In this document: piece by piece, positions 7,387 through 13,443 of the stretch
Layout: each line of letters starts with the position of its first letter
Numbering within the stretch: position 1 is the first letter of the stretch
Origin: Burkholderiales bacterium
GTDB taxonomy: Bacteria; Pseudomonadota; Gammaproteobacteria; Burkholderiales; Burkholderiaceae_F
Direction of reading: 5' to 3'
Length of the DNA: 13,443 nucleotides
Assembly: GCA_021298875.1 (NCBI GenBank)
Contig: JAJTHJ010000316.1
Span: forward strand, 1-13,443
The notes under the pieces: model-generated
The model's database searches: none
What the model saw: the letters and a program-made list of their open reading frames with translations, nothing else
Told to the model about the DNA's origin: nothing
Program-made: the position numbers and the translations under genes

Positions 7387-7412
7387 TTCGCCAACGAGTT
7401 CGCGATTGTTAC
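7387..7412 (-). promoter_or_regulatory. Candidate ECF (SigF-type) autoregulatory promoter
   Basis: On the minus strand GTAACA, a 16-base spacer and CGAA match the GTAACC-N16-CGAA motif described for Caulobacter SigF targets in all but one base. It would start transcription only about 5-9 bases later, next to the ribosome site, giving a very short leader of roughly 12 nt. This tight spacing is the main reason for caution. Confidence 0.5.
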
Positions 7413-7566
7413 AGGCTGTCGCGCGGGTGTGTTGCCGACGGCGCAACGCTGCCCCGGGTCGGCGGGGTACACCGTCGGGCCTAGGCCCTGCGCCCGCTCG
7501 GCCACCGGCCCGGGAGATCTCGGGGACACCGCGCGCCCAGGCTGTGGGCGCTGACGATATCCTTCG

Positions 7567-7581
7567 CTCCCTACGAGGGAG
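7567..7581 (+). promoter_or_regulatory. Hairpin that overlaps the methyltransferase ribosome binding site
   Basis: CTCCCT (7567-7572), a three-base loop ACG, then AGGGAG (7576-7581) form a perfect six-base stem, extendable by a G-T pair. The right arm is the ribosome binding site, five bases before the ATG at 7587. In RNA the stem would mask the site. As DNA it could instead be an operator. Confidence 0.45.
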
Positions 7582-7586
7582 TACGC

Positions 7587-8834
7587 ATGTTGAGTTCGCA
7601 TAACGGCGGCGCTGCATCGACGACCGTTGTCCCCAACCTGGCCTGCAACCTGTGCGGCAGCCGCGAAGCGACCGTGGTCGGCACGCGCAGCCGCAGCGGC
7701 GCCGCGCTGCGCAGCGTGTGCTGCGTGCACTGTGGCCTGGTCTGGGCCGATCCGCGGCCGGTCGAGTCGCGCCGCTTTTACGAACACGACTACCGGGTCG
7801 CCTACAAGGGCACGTTTGCGCCGCGACCCAAGCATGTGCTGCGCGCCGGCCGTGTCGCGCTGAGTCGCTGGGCGCACGTGCAGCCGCTGCTGCAGCAACG
7901 CGCCCGCGTGCTCGACGTCGGCTCGGGCGGCGGCGAGTTCGCCTATCTGCTGCAAGCGCGCGGGCACGAGGTCCGCGGCGTCGAGCCCAATCGCGGCTAC
8001 GCGGAGTTCTCCGCCGCGCAGTATGGGCTGGCGGTGCAGCGCGGTTTCATCGACGAGGTGGCGCTGCCGGCGGACCACTTCGACCTCGTCACCGTCTGGC
8101 ACGTGCTCGAACACACGGACGACCCCGCGCAGGTGCTGCTGCGGCTGCGCGCCGCGCTGCGGCCGGGCGGCACGCTGGTGGTCGAAGTGCCCAACATCGA
8201 AGCCACCTGCCAGTCGCCGGCGAGCACGTTTCACGAAGCGCACGTCTACAGCTTCAGCGCGGCGACACTGCGGCGGACGGCGGAGAAGACCGGTTTGCAG
8301 GTGGATCGGCTCACACTCTCGGCCGACGGCGGCAACCTGACCGCGCTGCTGCGCCGCCCGCTGGCGCCCAGCGAGGCGCCGGCCACGCTGCACATTGCCG
8401 GCGAGCACGATCGCATCGTCGCGCTGCTGCGCGGGCATCGCCCTTGGCGCCATCTGATGACGGTGCATCCGTATCGGCGGCTCGCAGGCCGCCTGATGCG
8501 CGCGCTGCACGAGCGCTGGCAAACACGCCGGAAACTGGCGCCGCGCGCGCTGCTCGATCGGCTATACGGCAAGGCGCCTGCGCCGCCGCAGCGCCTGCCG
8601 CTTTGGCCGCTGCTGCTGGTGGCCTCGGCGGTGGCCGTTGCGCTGGAGTGGTTGATGCTCGACCGGCAGGACGCGGTGCTGACACCCGTGCAAGGGACAC
8701 TCGCCTACGTCGCCCTCGACGCAGGCTTGGTCGCCGCGGTCGCGTGGGTCGCCCGCGATCAGCTGGCCACGCTCCGTCGACAGGCTCTGGCCGTCTGGGG
8801 ACTGGCGGTGGTCGCCTTGCCGGCGTACTGCTGA
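7587..8834 (+). CDS. SAM-dependent methyltransferase with zinc-finger-like N-terminus and hydrophobic C-terminal tail
   Basis: This 415-residue class I methyltransferase opens with a C20-x2-C23 ... C46-x2-C49 zinc-finger-like motif followed by GLVWADPRP, as in many methyltransferases of polysaccharide and natural-product clusters. The SAM-binding Rossmann core has motif I RVLDVGSGGGEF (107-118), the acidic residue E133 in GVEPN and the later motif DLVTVWHVLEH. The last 80 residues are unusual for such enzymes: three hydrophobic segments (about 337-358, 371-388 and 400-414) look like membrane helices, suggesting a membrane-bound substrate. The ATG at 7587 has a GAGGGAG site five bases upstream, inside a hairpin. 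It is followed 40 nt later by a cardiolipin synthase gene, probably in the same transcript. The substrate is unknown; a lipid or lipid-linked glycan is inferred from the tail and neighbour. Confidence 0.85.
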   Translation: MLSSHNGGAASTTVVPNLACNLCGSREATVVGTRSRSGAALRSVCCVHCGLVWADPRPVESRRFYEHDYRVAYKGTFAPRPKHVLRAGRVALSRWAHVQPLLQQRARVLDVGSGGGEFAYLLQARGHEVRGVEPNRGYAEFSAAQYGLAVQRGFIDEVALPADHFDLVTVWHVLEHTDDPAQVLLRLRAALRPGGTLVVEVPNIEATCQSPASTFHEAHVYSFSAATLRRTAEKTGLQVDRLTLSADGGNLTALLRRPLAPSEAPATLHIAGEHDRIVALLRGHRPWRHLMTVHPYRRLAGRLMRALHERWQTRRKLAPRALLDRLYGKAPAPPQRLPLWPLLLVASAVAVALEWLMLDRQDAVLTPVQGTLAYVALDAGLVAAVAWVARDQLATLRRQALAVWGLAVVALPAYC

Positions 8835-8874
8835 CGCGCCACCTGCGACGCGCGGCGCTTAGACTGCCGCGCCC

Positions 8875-10317
8875 ATGCAAGAGATCAGTTTCTCGTCGCT
8901 CGCGCTGACCGCGCTGCACGTTCTGACCGTCGCCGGCGTGACGCTGCGCGTCGTGCTGACGCGCCACCCGCCGGGCAGTTCGTTCGCGTGGATCGTGCTG
9001 GTCGCTACGCTGCCGCTGGCCGGTGTCGCCTTGTACCTGCTCTTTGGCGAGCGCCCTGTCGGCCGCTGGCGCGAGCGACGCATGCGGGAGTTTCTGGCCG
9101 AGCTGCCGCGCTGGGCCGCCCGGCTGCCGCCGGTGCAACCGCTTGCGGCCGCTCAGCCGCCCGGCGCGATCGAACTCGCACACCTGGCCGAGCGCGTGAC
9201 GCACATGCCGCTGCTCGCCGGCACGCATCTGGAACTGCTGTCCGACACGCAGGCGATCATGCAGCGGCTGATCGCCGACATCGACGCCGCGCACGAGTCG
9301 GTCGACCTGGAGTTCTACATCTGGAACGCCGGCGGCACCGCCGACAAGGTTCAGGCCGCGCTGGAGGCAGCCGCGCGGCGCGGCCTGCGCTGTCGGCTGC
9401 TGCTCGATGCGCAGGGCAGCAAGGCGTTTTTTCGGAGCGCGGCGCCGGCGGCGCTGCGTGCAGCGGGCGTGCACGTGGTCGCCGCGCTGCCGGTCAAGCT
9501 GTGGCAATTGCCGCTGGTGCGGGCCGATTTGCGGCTGCACCGCAAGATCGCGGTGGTCGATGCGCGCGTGGCCTATACCGGCAGCATGAACCTCGTCGAT
9601 CCGCGTTACTTCAAGCAGGACGCCGGCGTGGGCGAGTGGGTCGACGCGATGGTGCGGCTCGAAGGGCCGGCGGTCGCCTCGCTCGCGCTCGTGTTCGCCT
9701 ACGACTGGCTGCTGCAAACCGGCGAGCCGCTCGCGCCGCACGCCGAGGTGCCCGCACCCGCCAACGGCGGCGCGCGCGTGCTGGTGGCGCCGAGCGGGCC
9801 CGGCACCGAGGTCAACGCCAATTTGCGGCTGATCGTCGAGGCGATCAACCTCGCGCGCCGGCGCGTGCTGCTGACCACGCCTTACTTCGTGCCCGGCGAG
9901 GCGCTCGCGCTCGCGCTGCAAAACGCCGCGCTGCGCGGCGTAGAAGTGCGGCTGCTGGTGCCCGAGCGCAACGACTCAAAGCCAGTGCAGTACGCCAGCC
10001 GCTGGCATTACGACGCGCTGCTGGCCGCCGGCGTGCGCATCCTCAATTACCGCGGCGGGCTGCTGCACACCAAGAGCATTACGGTGGACGATGCGCTGTC
10101 GCTCTTCGGCACGGTCAACCTGGACGTGCGCAGCTTGAATCTCAACTTCGAGCTGATGCTGCTGATCCTCGATGCCGACTTCACGCGCAAACTGGTGGCG
10201 CTGCAAGAAAGCTACGAGCGCGACGCAGTGCCGGTCGATCCCGCGCGCTGGGCGCAGCGCGGGCACGGTGCGCGGCTGCGCGAGGGACTGGCGAACATGA
10301 TTTCGCCGGTGCTGTGA
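8875..10317 (+). CDS. cls: Cardiolipin synthase (phospholipase D superfamily, ClsA-type)
   Basis: The 480-residue product has two N-terminal membrane helices (about 5-27 and 36-56, the second with SSFAWIVLVATLPLAGVALY and then LFGERPVG, typical of ClsA proteins) and two phospholipase D catalytic motifs. These are H222-R-K224-x4-D229 and H398-T-K400-x4-D405, followed by GSMN and GTVNLDVRS. The enzyme condenses two phosphatidylglycerol molecules into cardiolipin plus glycerol at the inner membrane. Length and motif order match bacterial Cls (about 480 residues), and no key residue is missing. No strong ribosome site precedes the ATG at 8875, which fits expression from the methyltransferase transcript 40 nt upstream. 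The gene ends just before a strong hairpin. Which of the Cls paralogue classes it belongs to is less certain than the activity. Confidence 0.93.
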   Translation: MQEISFSSLALTALHVLTVAGVTLRVVLTRHPPGSSFAWIVLVATLPLAGVALYLLFGERPVGRWRERRMREFLAELPRWAARLPPVQPLAAAQPPGAIELAHLAERVTHMPLLAGTHLELLSDTQAIMQRLIADIDAAHESVDLEFYIWNAGGTADKVQAALEAAARRGLRCRLLLDAQGSKAFFRSAAPAALRAAGVHVVAALPVKLWQLPLVRADLRLHRKIAVVDARVAYTGSMNLVDPRYFKQDAGVGEWVDAMVRLEGPAVASLALVFAYDWLLQTGEPLAPHAEVPAPANGGARVLVAPSGPGTEVNANLRLIVEAINLARRRVLLTTPYFVPGEALALALQNAALRGVEVRLLVPERNDSKPVQYASRWHYDALLAAGVRILNYRGGLLHTKSITVDDALSLFGTVNLDVRSLNLNFELMLLILDADFTRKLVALQESYERDAVPVDPARWAQRGHGARLREGLANMISPVL

Positions 10318-10320
10318 GAG

Positions 10321-10346
10321 GACGGGCCGCCGTGCGGCGGCCCGTC
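10321..10346. terminator. Bidirectional hairpin terminator between cls and the facing 615-aa gene
   Basis: GACGGGCCGCC and GGCGGCCCGTC form a perfect 11-base stem with a GTGC loop, three bases after the cls stop and eight bases past the 3' end of the facing gene. No T-run follows on either strand, so efficiency is uncertain, but the position between converging genes fits termination. Confidence 0.65.
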
Positions 10347-10354
10347 TGCCGCGT

Positions 10355-12202
10355 TCAGTCCTTGCAGAACGTCACATAGTTGGTGTGGCCGGAGTCGTCG
10401 GTCTCGCCGTCGGTGAGCATCCGGCGCGTGGTCAGCGACACCAGATACGAGCAGGCCGGCCAGGTCGAGATATCCAGGTGCTTGGTGCCCGCGGCGCCGC
10501 GCGGCGTGGTGCCGCTGGGTAGCGCCGGCACGCCGCCGGGGATGCTGGCAGCCGTCGAGATGCCCATGGTCCAGGCGGCCAGCAACTCGTGGTCGGTCGT
10601 GTACTGGATGTCGAGCGCATTGCTGAGGCCCGAACACGCGGTGCTCCCCGGCCCGCTGAACTGCAGCAGCCCGAGCAGGTTCACGTCAGACCAGTTGTTG
10701 ACGAGCAGACGCTCCAACTCATTGGTCAGCGTGGGTGTGGCGCCGGTGGCGCCGGTCAGCGGCTCGGCCTCGAACACGATGCGCACCAGCTTGCCGCTCT
10801 GCGGCGAGGCGACCGCGTTGCCGGCGCCGCTGCCGGGCGCAGCACCGCCGGGGACGACGGTATTGGAATCCAGCCGCAGCAGCGGCCCGGAGAAACCGCC
10901 GTTGGTGGCGCTCGGATCGACCGGCACCCAGCCTTGCGCATCGGGCACCATGATCGCGGGCGGGATCGGTCCCCAGGGCACGTTGGGCGGCAGCGCGGGC
11001 GCCGGTGTGGGCGGCGCGACCGTCCCCGGCGGGGCGCCGAAGGGCGCGACGTAAATGTCCTGCGCGGTGACCACCGGCGCCGGCGTGCCGGAGACGTTCC
11101 ACACGATCGGCCGCGTGCCGACCTTGACCGCGATGATCTGCGCCGCGGTGACCGGTTGCAGTCCGCCGCCGCCGCCCAACACTTCGACCAGGAAGCGATA
11201 GCGCAGCGCCGGCCCGCCGGTGGGGTACAGCGCCGGGCAATCGCCCACGAGTTTCAGGCCACCGTAGAAGCCATAGCCCGGCCCGCCATGCGCGCCGGGG
11301 AAGCCAAAGGGCACCGCATGGGTGCTCAGGCCGTCGGTCAGGTGATTGATGTCCGAGTAGATACCGAAGTCGCCCACCCGCGTGAACCAGGCGTGCGTGA
11401 CCACCGGCGCCTGCTGCACGCACAGGTCCACGCAGAAGCAGTTGCCGACGTTTTCGCGGCCCGGATCGCGGCCGCGCGACGGCGGCTCGGCAAGCAGCAC
11501 GGTGCCCGAGGGTGTCTCCACCTTGAAATAAAGATCGGGGCCGCCGTAGAGCTCGATGTTCAGGCCCAGGATGTCCTTGCGAAAGTCCGCGCCCGCGTAG
11601 TCGATGCGGAACTTGCCGCTGCCGTCGGTAAAGCCCGTGCCGAGCGGATCGTCTTGCAGCCAGTCGCGGTCGAAGGCGCTGACCTTGACGCCGGCCACCG
11701 GCGCGCCGCCGTCGCACACCGTCACCCGGCCGCAGATCACCCAGGCGTCGAAGCGCGAACGCACCAGGCACCAGTAGCGCGCCGACAGACATTCCGACCA
11801 CGCCGCCTGCATGCCCTGCTCGCTGCGCCGCCATTGCGGCTGCACCACGGTGACTGAAAACTGCAAAGGCTGCGGCGGCGTGGGCGTGGGCTTGCGATGC
11901 GGCACCGTGCCGCAGTAGACATCGATCTCGAAGGCCTCGCCCGCGTACTTCTGCTTATCGCCCAGCAGCGCAGTGAAGCCGCCGTCGGCATCGGTCGGGA
12001 ACTCGCCCAGCAACGCGCCCTGCTTGGCCTGCACCTGATCGTCGGTCAGCAGCGCGAAAGTGTCCTTGGTGCTCGCCACGGCGAGCGCGGTGACGTTCTG
12101 CTCGCGCCGCGTCCGGTACAGGCGCACGGTGACATTGGCGAGCGGCTCGGAGCAGTCGTCGCACAAGTAGCCGCACAAGCGGCCGTCGAAGCGGTAGTTC
12201 AT
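10355..12202 (-). CDS. Large Cys-rich protein with two carboxypeptidase-regulatory/transthyretin-like domains, function unknown
   Basis: This 615-residue protein has no signal peptide or membrane helix, so it appears cytoplasmic or exported by another route. Residues about 7-98 form a first Ig/transthyretin-like domain starting G-R-L-C10-G-Y-L-C14-D-D-C17 with VTVRLYR and a DADGGFTALL turn. A second copy spans about 156-262 (ICGRVTVCDGG, VKVSAFDRD, GTGFTDGSGKFRIDY, DLYFKVETPSG) and ends in a Cys cluster (C255, C257, C261). A Pro/Gly-rich stretch (about 385-470) links to a C-terminal part that has no recognised fold. Fifteen cysteines are present in all. The ATG at 12202 has a strong GGGAGGA four to five bases upstream. 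Proteins with this fold often carry peptide- or sugar-binding roles, but no partner gene is in the window. The function is not known. Confidence 0.8.
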   Translation of the reverse strand: MNYRFDGRLCGYLCDDCSEPLANVTVRLYRTRREQNVTALAVASTKDTFALLTDDQVQAKQGALLGEFPTDADGGFTALLGDKQKYAGEAFEIDVYCGTVPHRKPTPTPPQPLQFSVTVVQPQWRRSEQGMQAAWSECLSARYWCLVRSRFDAWVICGRVTVCDGGAPVAGVKVSAFDRDWLQDDPLGTGFTDGSGKFRIDYAGADFRKDILGLNIELYGGPDLYFKVETPSGTVLLAEPPSRGRDPGRENVGNCFCVDLCVQQAPVVTHAWFTRVGDFGIYSDINHLTDGLSTHAVPFGFPGAHGGPGYGFYGGLKLVGDCPALYPTGGPALRYRFLVEVLGGGGGLQPVTAAQIIAVKVGTRPIVWNVSGTPAPVVTAQDIYVAPFGAPPGTVAPPTPAPALPPNVPWGPIPPAIMVPDAQGWVPVDPSATNGGFSGPLLRLDSNTVVPGGAAPGSGAGNAVASPQSGKLVRIVFEAEPLTGATGATPTLTNELERLLVNNWSDVNLLGLLQFSGPGSTACSGLSNALDIQYTTDHELLAAWTMGISTAASIPGGVPALPSGTTPRGAAGTKHLDISTWPACSYLVSLTTRRMLTDGETDDSGHTNYVTFCKD

Positions 12203-12442
12203 GTGTCCTCCCGGTTTGGGGTGATGACGCTCGCGAGGTGCGGCACGAGCAGCGCTGCCGCCGTGTTTTTGGTCGACGAGTCGTCGGGTTATCGCGTCGA
12301 GGATCAGTGTCTGCCCGAGTTCGCGCCAACGTAAGGCCGCGATCGCGGGAGAAGCGTCCCGCGCATCGGGGGCGCGGGTTCGGGTTACGGTGCGGAAAAT
12401 GCTGTAGCCCGGATTCCGCTTCGCTTCGTCCGGGCTACGCTC
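12203..12442. other. Gap upstream of the 615-aa gene with short palindromes
   Basis: About 240 bases without a supported gene hold the presumed promoter of the leftward gene. CGACGA-G-TCGTCG (12274-12286) is a perfect short inverted repeat about 72 bases before the start, a possible operator. CCGCGATCGCGG (12337-12348) is a 12-base palindrome. Neither can be assigned a protein, and the REP-like repeat at 12404-12438 closes the gap. Confidence 0.35.
12404..12438. repeat. REP-like intergenic inverted repeat
   Basis: GTAGCCCGGA and TCCGGGCTAC form a perfect ten-base inverted repeat around a 15-base loop TTCCGCTTCGCTTCG. Repeats of this type (GTAGCCCGGA, CGAAGCGAAGCGGAA, then the mirrored arm) are common between genes in GC-rich beta- and gammaproteobacteria. 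Only one copy is seen here. It ends four bases before the stop of the leftward broken gene, so it may also act as that gene's terminator. Confidence 0.7.
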
Positions 12443-12806
12443 TCAGCCCAAACCGAACCTGCGGATCGGTCGGCTCTTCGCCAGTTGCGTCAGCCCCAGG
12501 TACGCAACGAGGATCGCAAACGGGATCGGCCAGTCGCCGTCGGGCGGCGACGTGGCCGGACTCGGCACGCTCGGCCGGCTGTGCTCGAACCAGATGCCGC
12601 CGGTGGGCAGCAGCGGCACGGGCGGCGTTCGCGAAGGCAGCAACTCGGTGGACTGAAATGCCTCCCGCCAATAACCTTTGGCCGGCCCGTCGATGCCGCG
12701 GACGAAACGCGCCAGCGCCGCTTCGGGGGGTCAGTACAGCCGCGCCTGCGCGCGTGGTCGGCTTGCGAAGCGGCAGGAACGGCGCCTTGAGGTCCATCGG
12801 CGCCAC
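12443..12806 (-). pseudogene. Short frameshifted gene with a C-terminal membrane segment, family unknown
   Basis: Two abutting minus-strand frames both show strong G/C third-position bias and protein-like sequence. The first starts at GTG 12806 or ATG 12797 (MDLKAPFLPLRKPTTRAG to AAVLTP). The second continues EAALARFVRGIDGPAKGYW, is Pro-rich in its middle, and ends with a hydrophobic segment (WPIPFAILVAYLGLTQLA) before KSRPIRRFGLG and the stop at 12443. They meet in a run of six Gs (12725-12730 on the plus strand); dropping one base joins LTP to EAAL and gives about 117 residues. The sequence upstream in a third frame (about 12838-12810, FVGQPMAG) is also protein-like, so the true start may lie there behind a second shift. 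No family is recognised. Either a decaying gene or an assembly error is possible. Confidence 0.5.
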
Positions 12807-12951
12807 GGTCCGGCCATGGGCTGCCCGACGAAGCTCACCAAATGGTTAGGCCGCGCGCTACGGCAACCGCTTGCGCAAGGACCGGCCCCTGCACTCGCCG
12901 CGTCGACAGCCAGCGATAATCGATTGCCCGACCATCCCCGCCCACGCACCG

Positions 12952-13443
12952 ATGCGCCGCCACTGGACTGCATTGCCCCTTGCGTTCTGGCTGGCGGGCA
13001 ACACGTGCGCCATGACGCCCGATATCGAAACGCTTTGGGACTTCAGCCAACCGCAGGTCAGCGAAGAGCGCTTCCGCGCCGCGCTGGCCAGCGCCAGCGG
13101 CGACGGCGCGTTGATTCTGCAAACGCAAATCGCCCGCAGCTACGGCCTGCGGCGCGACTTCGCGCAGGCACAGGCGATTCTGCGGCAGATCGAGCCGCAA
13201 CTCGCCACCGCCGGCGCTGAGGCACGCGTGCGCTGGGCACTCGAATTGGGCCGCACGCATGTCTCGGCCACGCACCCGCCGCAAACCCAAACGCCGCATG
13301 CGCGGCAAGCGGCGCGCGCGGCCTACCTGCGCGCGGTGCAGGAAGCGCGCGCCGCGCAACTGGACGCACTGGCCGTGGATGCGCTGCACATGCTGGCCTT
13401 CGTCGAGACAGCCACGGAAGAGCAGATCCGCTGGAACCGCGAA
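12952..13443 (+). CDS. Tetratricopeptide-repeat-like protein (partial, C-terminus beyond window)
   Basis: The 164 residues visible run off the right edge. From the second methionine (13012) they match my recollection of a conserved TPR-type family: IETLWDFSQPQVSEERFRAAL, then helical pairs ILQTQIARSYGLRRDFAQAQ and AILRQIEPQLATAGAEARVR, then AAYLRAVQEARAAQLDALAV and DALHMLAFVETATEEQIRWN. Alternating small and bulky residues with A-x-A-x-A patterns fit paired helices that bind other proteins. The first 20 residues (MRRHWTALPLAFWLAG) resemble a signal peptide, but family members usually begin near the LWDF segment, so 13012 is an equally good start. No ribosome site decides between them. Neighbouring genes say nothing about the partner. 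Confidence 0.7.
   Translation, partial: MRRHWTALPLAFWLAGNTCAMTPDIETLWDFSQPQVSEERFRAALASASGDGALILQTQIARSYGLRRDFAQAQAILRQIEPQLATAGAEARVRWALELGRTHVSATHPPQTQTPHARQAARAAYLRAVQEARAAQLDALAVDALHMLAFVETATEEQIRWNRE

Noticed and set aside
7371..8522. Upstream extension of the sigma-factor frame to 8522
   Set aside because: The extension lies opposite the methyltransferase gene and contains no sigma-like sequence; the TTG at 7370 with GAGGAG is a proper start.
8311..9921. Minus-strand open frame (536 codons) opposite the methyltransferase and cls genes
   Set aside because: Composition is typical of antisense translation of GC-rich DNA, and it crosses two recognised genes.
10589..11857. Plus-strand open frame (422 codons) inside the 615-aa gene
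   Set aside because: Its translation is low-complexity Arg/Ala/Gly/His with no motif, while the opposite strand gives a structured protein with a good ribosome site.

Overview
The window is GC-rich with strongly G/C-biased third codon positions. Its gene families (NnrU, Ada, an ECF sigma/NrsF pair, a Gly-rich S41 lipoprotein, a ClsA-type synthase) suggest a beta- or gammaproteobacterial chromosome, for example near Burkholderiales or Xanthomonadales. The genus cannot be read from the sequence. No tRNA, rRNA, CRISPR array, transposase or phage gene is visible, so this looks like ordinary chromosome rather than a mobile island.

Left part (1-2327): a leftward operon encodes an NnrU-family membrane protein followed by an exported thioredoxin-like protein with a WCPPC motif, cut by the window edge. 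Divergent to it is an ada gene (adaptive response to DNA alkylation). It is broken by one extra C in a run of five Cs, which separates the regulator half from the O6-methylguanine methyltransferase half. A site matching the Ada-box pattern AAT-N6-GCAA lies in the divergent gap.

Middle part (2486-7370): an outer-membrane beta-barrel protein is followed by a 470-bp gap. Next comes a 719-aa lipoprotein with two copies of a ~113-residue domain, a PDZ domain and an S41 protease domain with its Ser-Lys dyad intact. A small Cys-containing exported protein sits 17 nt downstream. Converging on these is a two-gene operon of an ECF sigma factor (TTG start) and its NrsF/DUF1109 membrane anti-sigma factor, joined by an ATGA overlap. 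A promoter-like GTAACA-N16-CGAA upstream suggests autoregulation.

Right part (7587-13443): a methyltransferase with an N-terminal zinc-finger-like motif and an unusual hydrophobic C-terminal tail is followed 40 nt later by a cardiolipin synthase. A strong hairpin ends the cls gene and faces the 3' end of a leftward 615-aa Cys-rich protein of unknown function with two carboxypeptidase-regulatory/transthyretin-like domains. Beyond that lie a REP-like inverted repeat, a short leftward gene frameshifted in a G6 run, and the start of a TPR-type protein that runs off the right edge.

The most interesting items are the ada frameshift (and its resemblance to the second frameshift), the self-contained ECF/NrsF module with its two spaced cysteines, the SD-masking hairpin before the membrane-tailed methyltransferase, and the 615-aa double-domain orphan protein.
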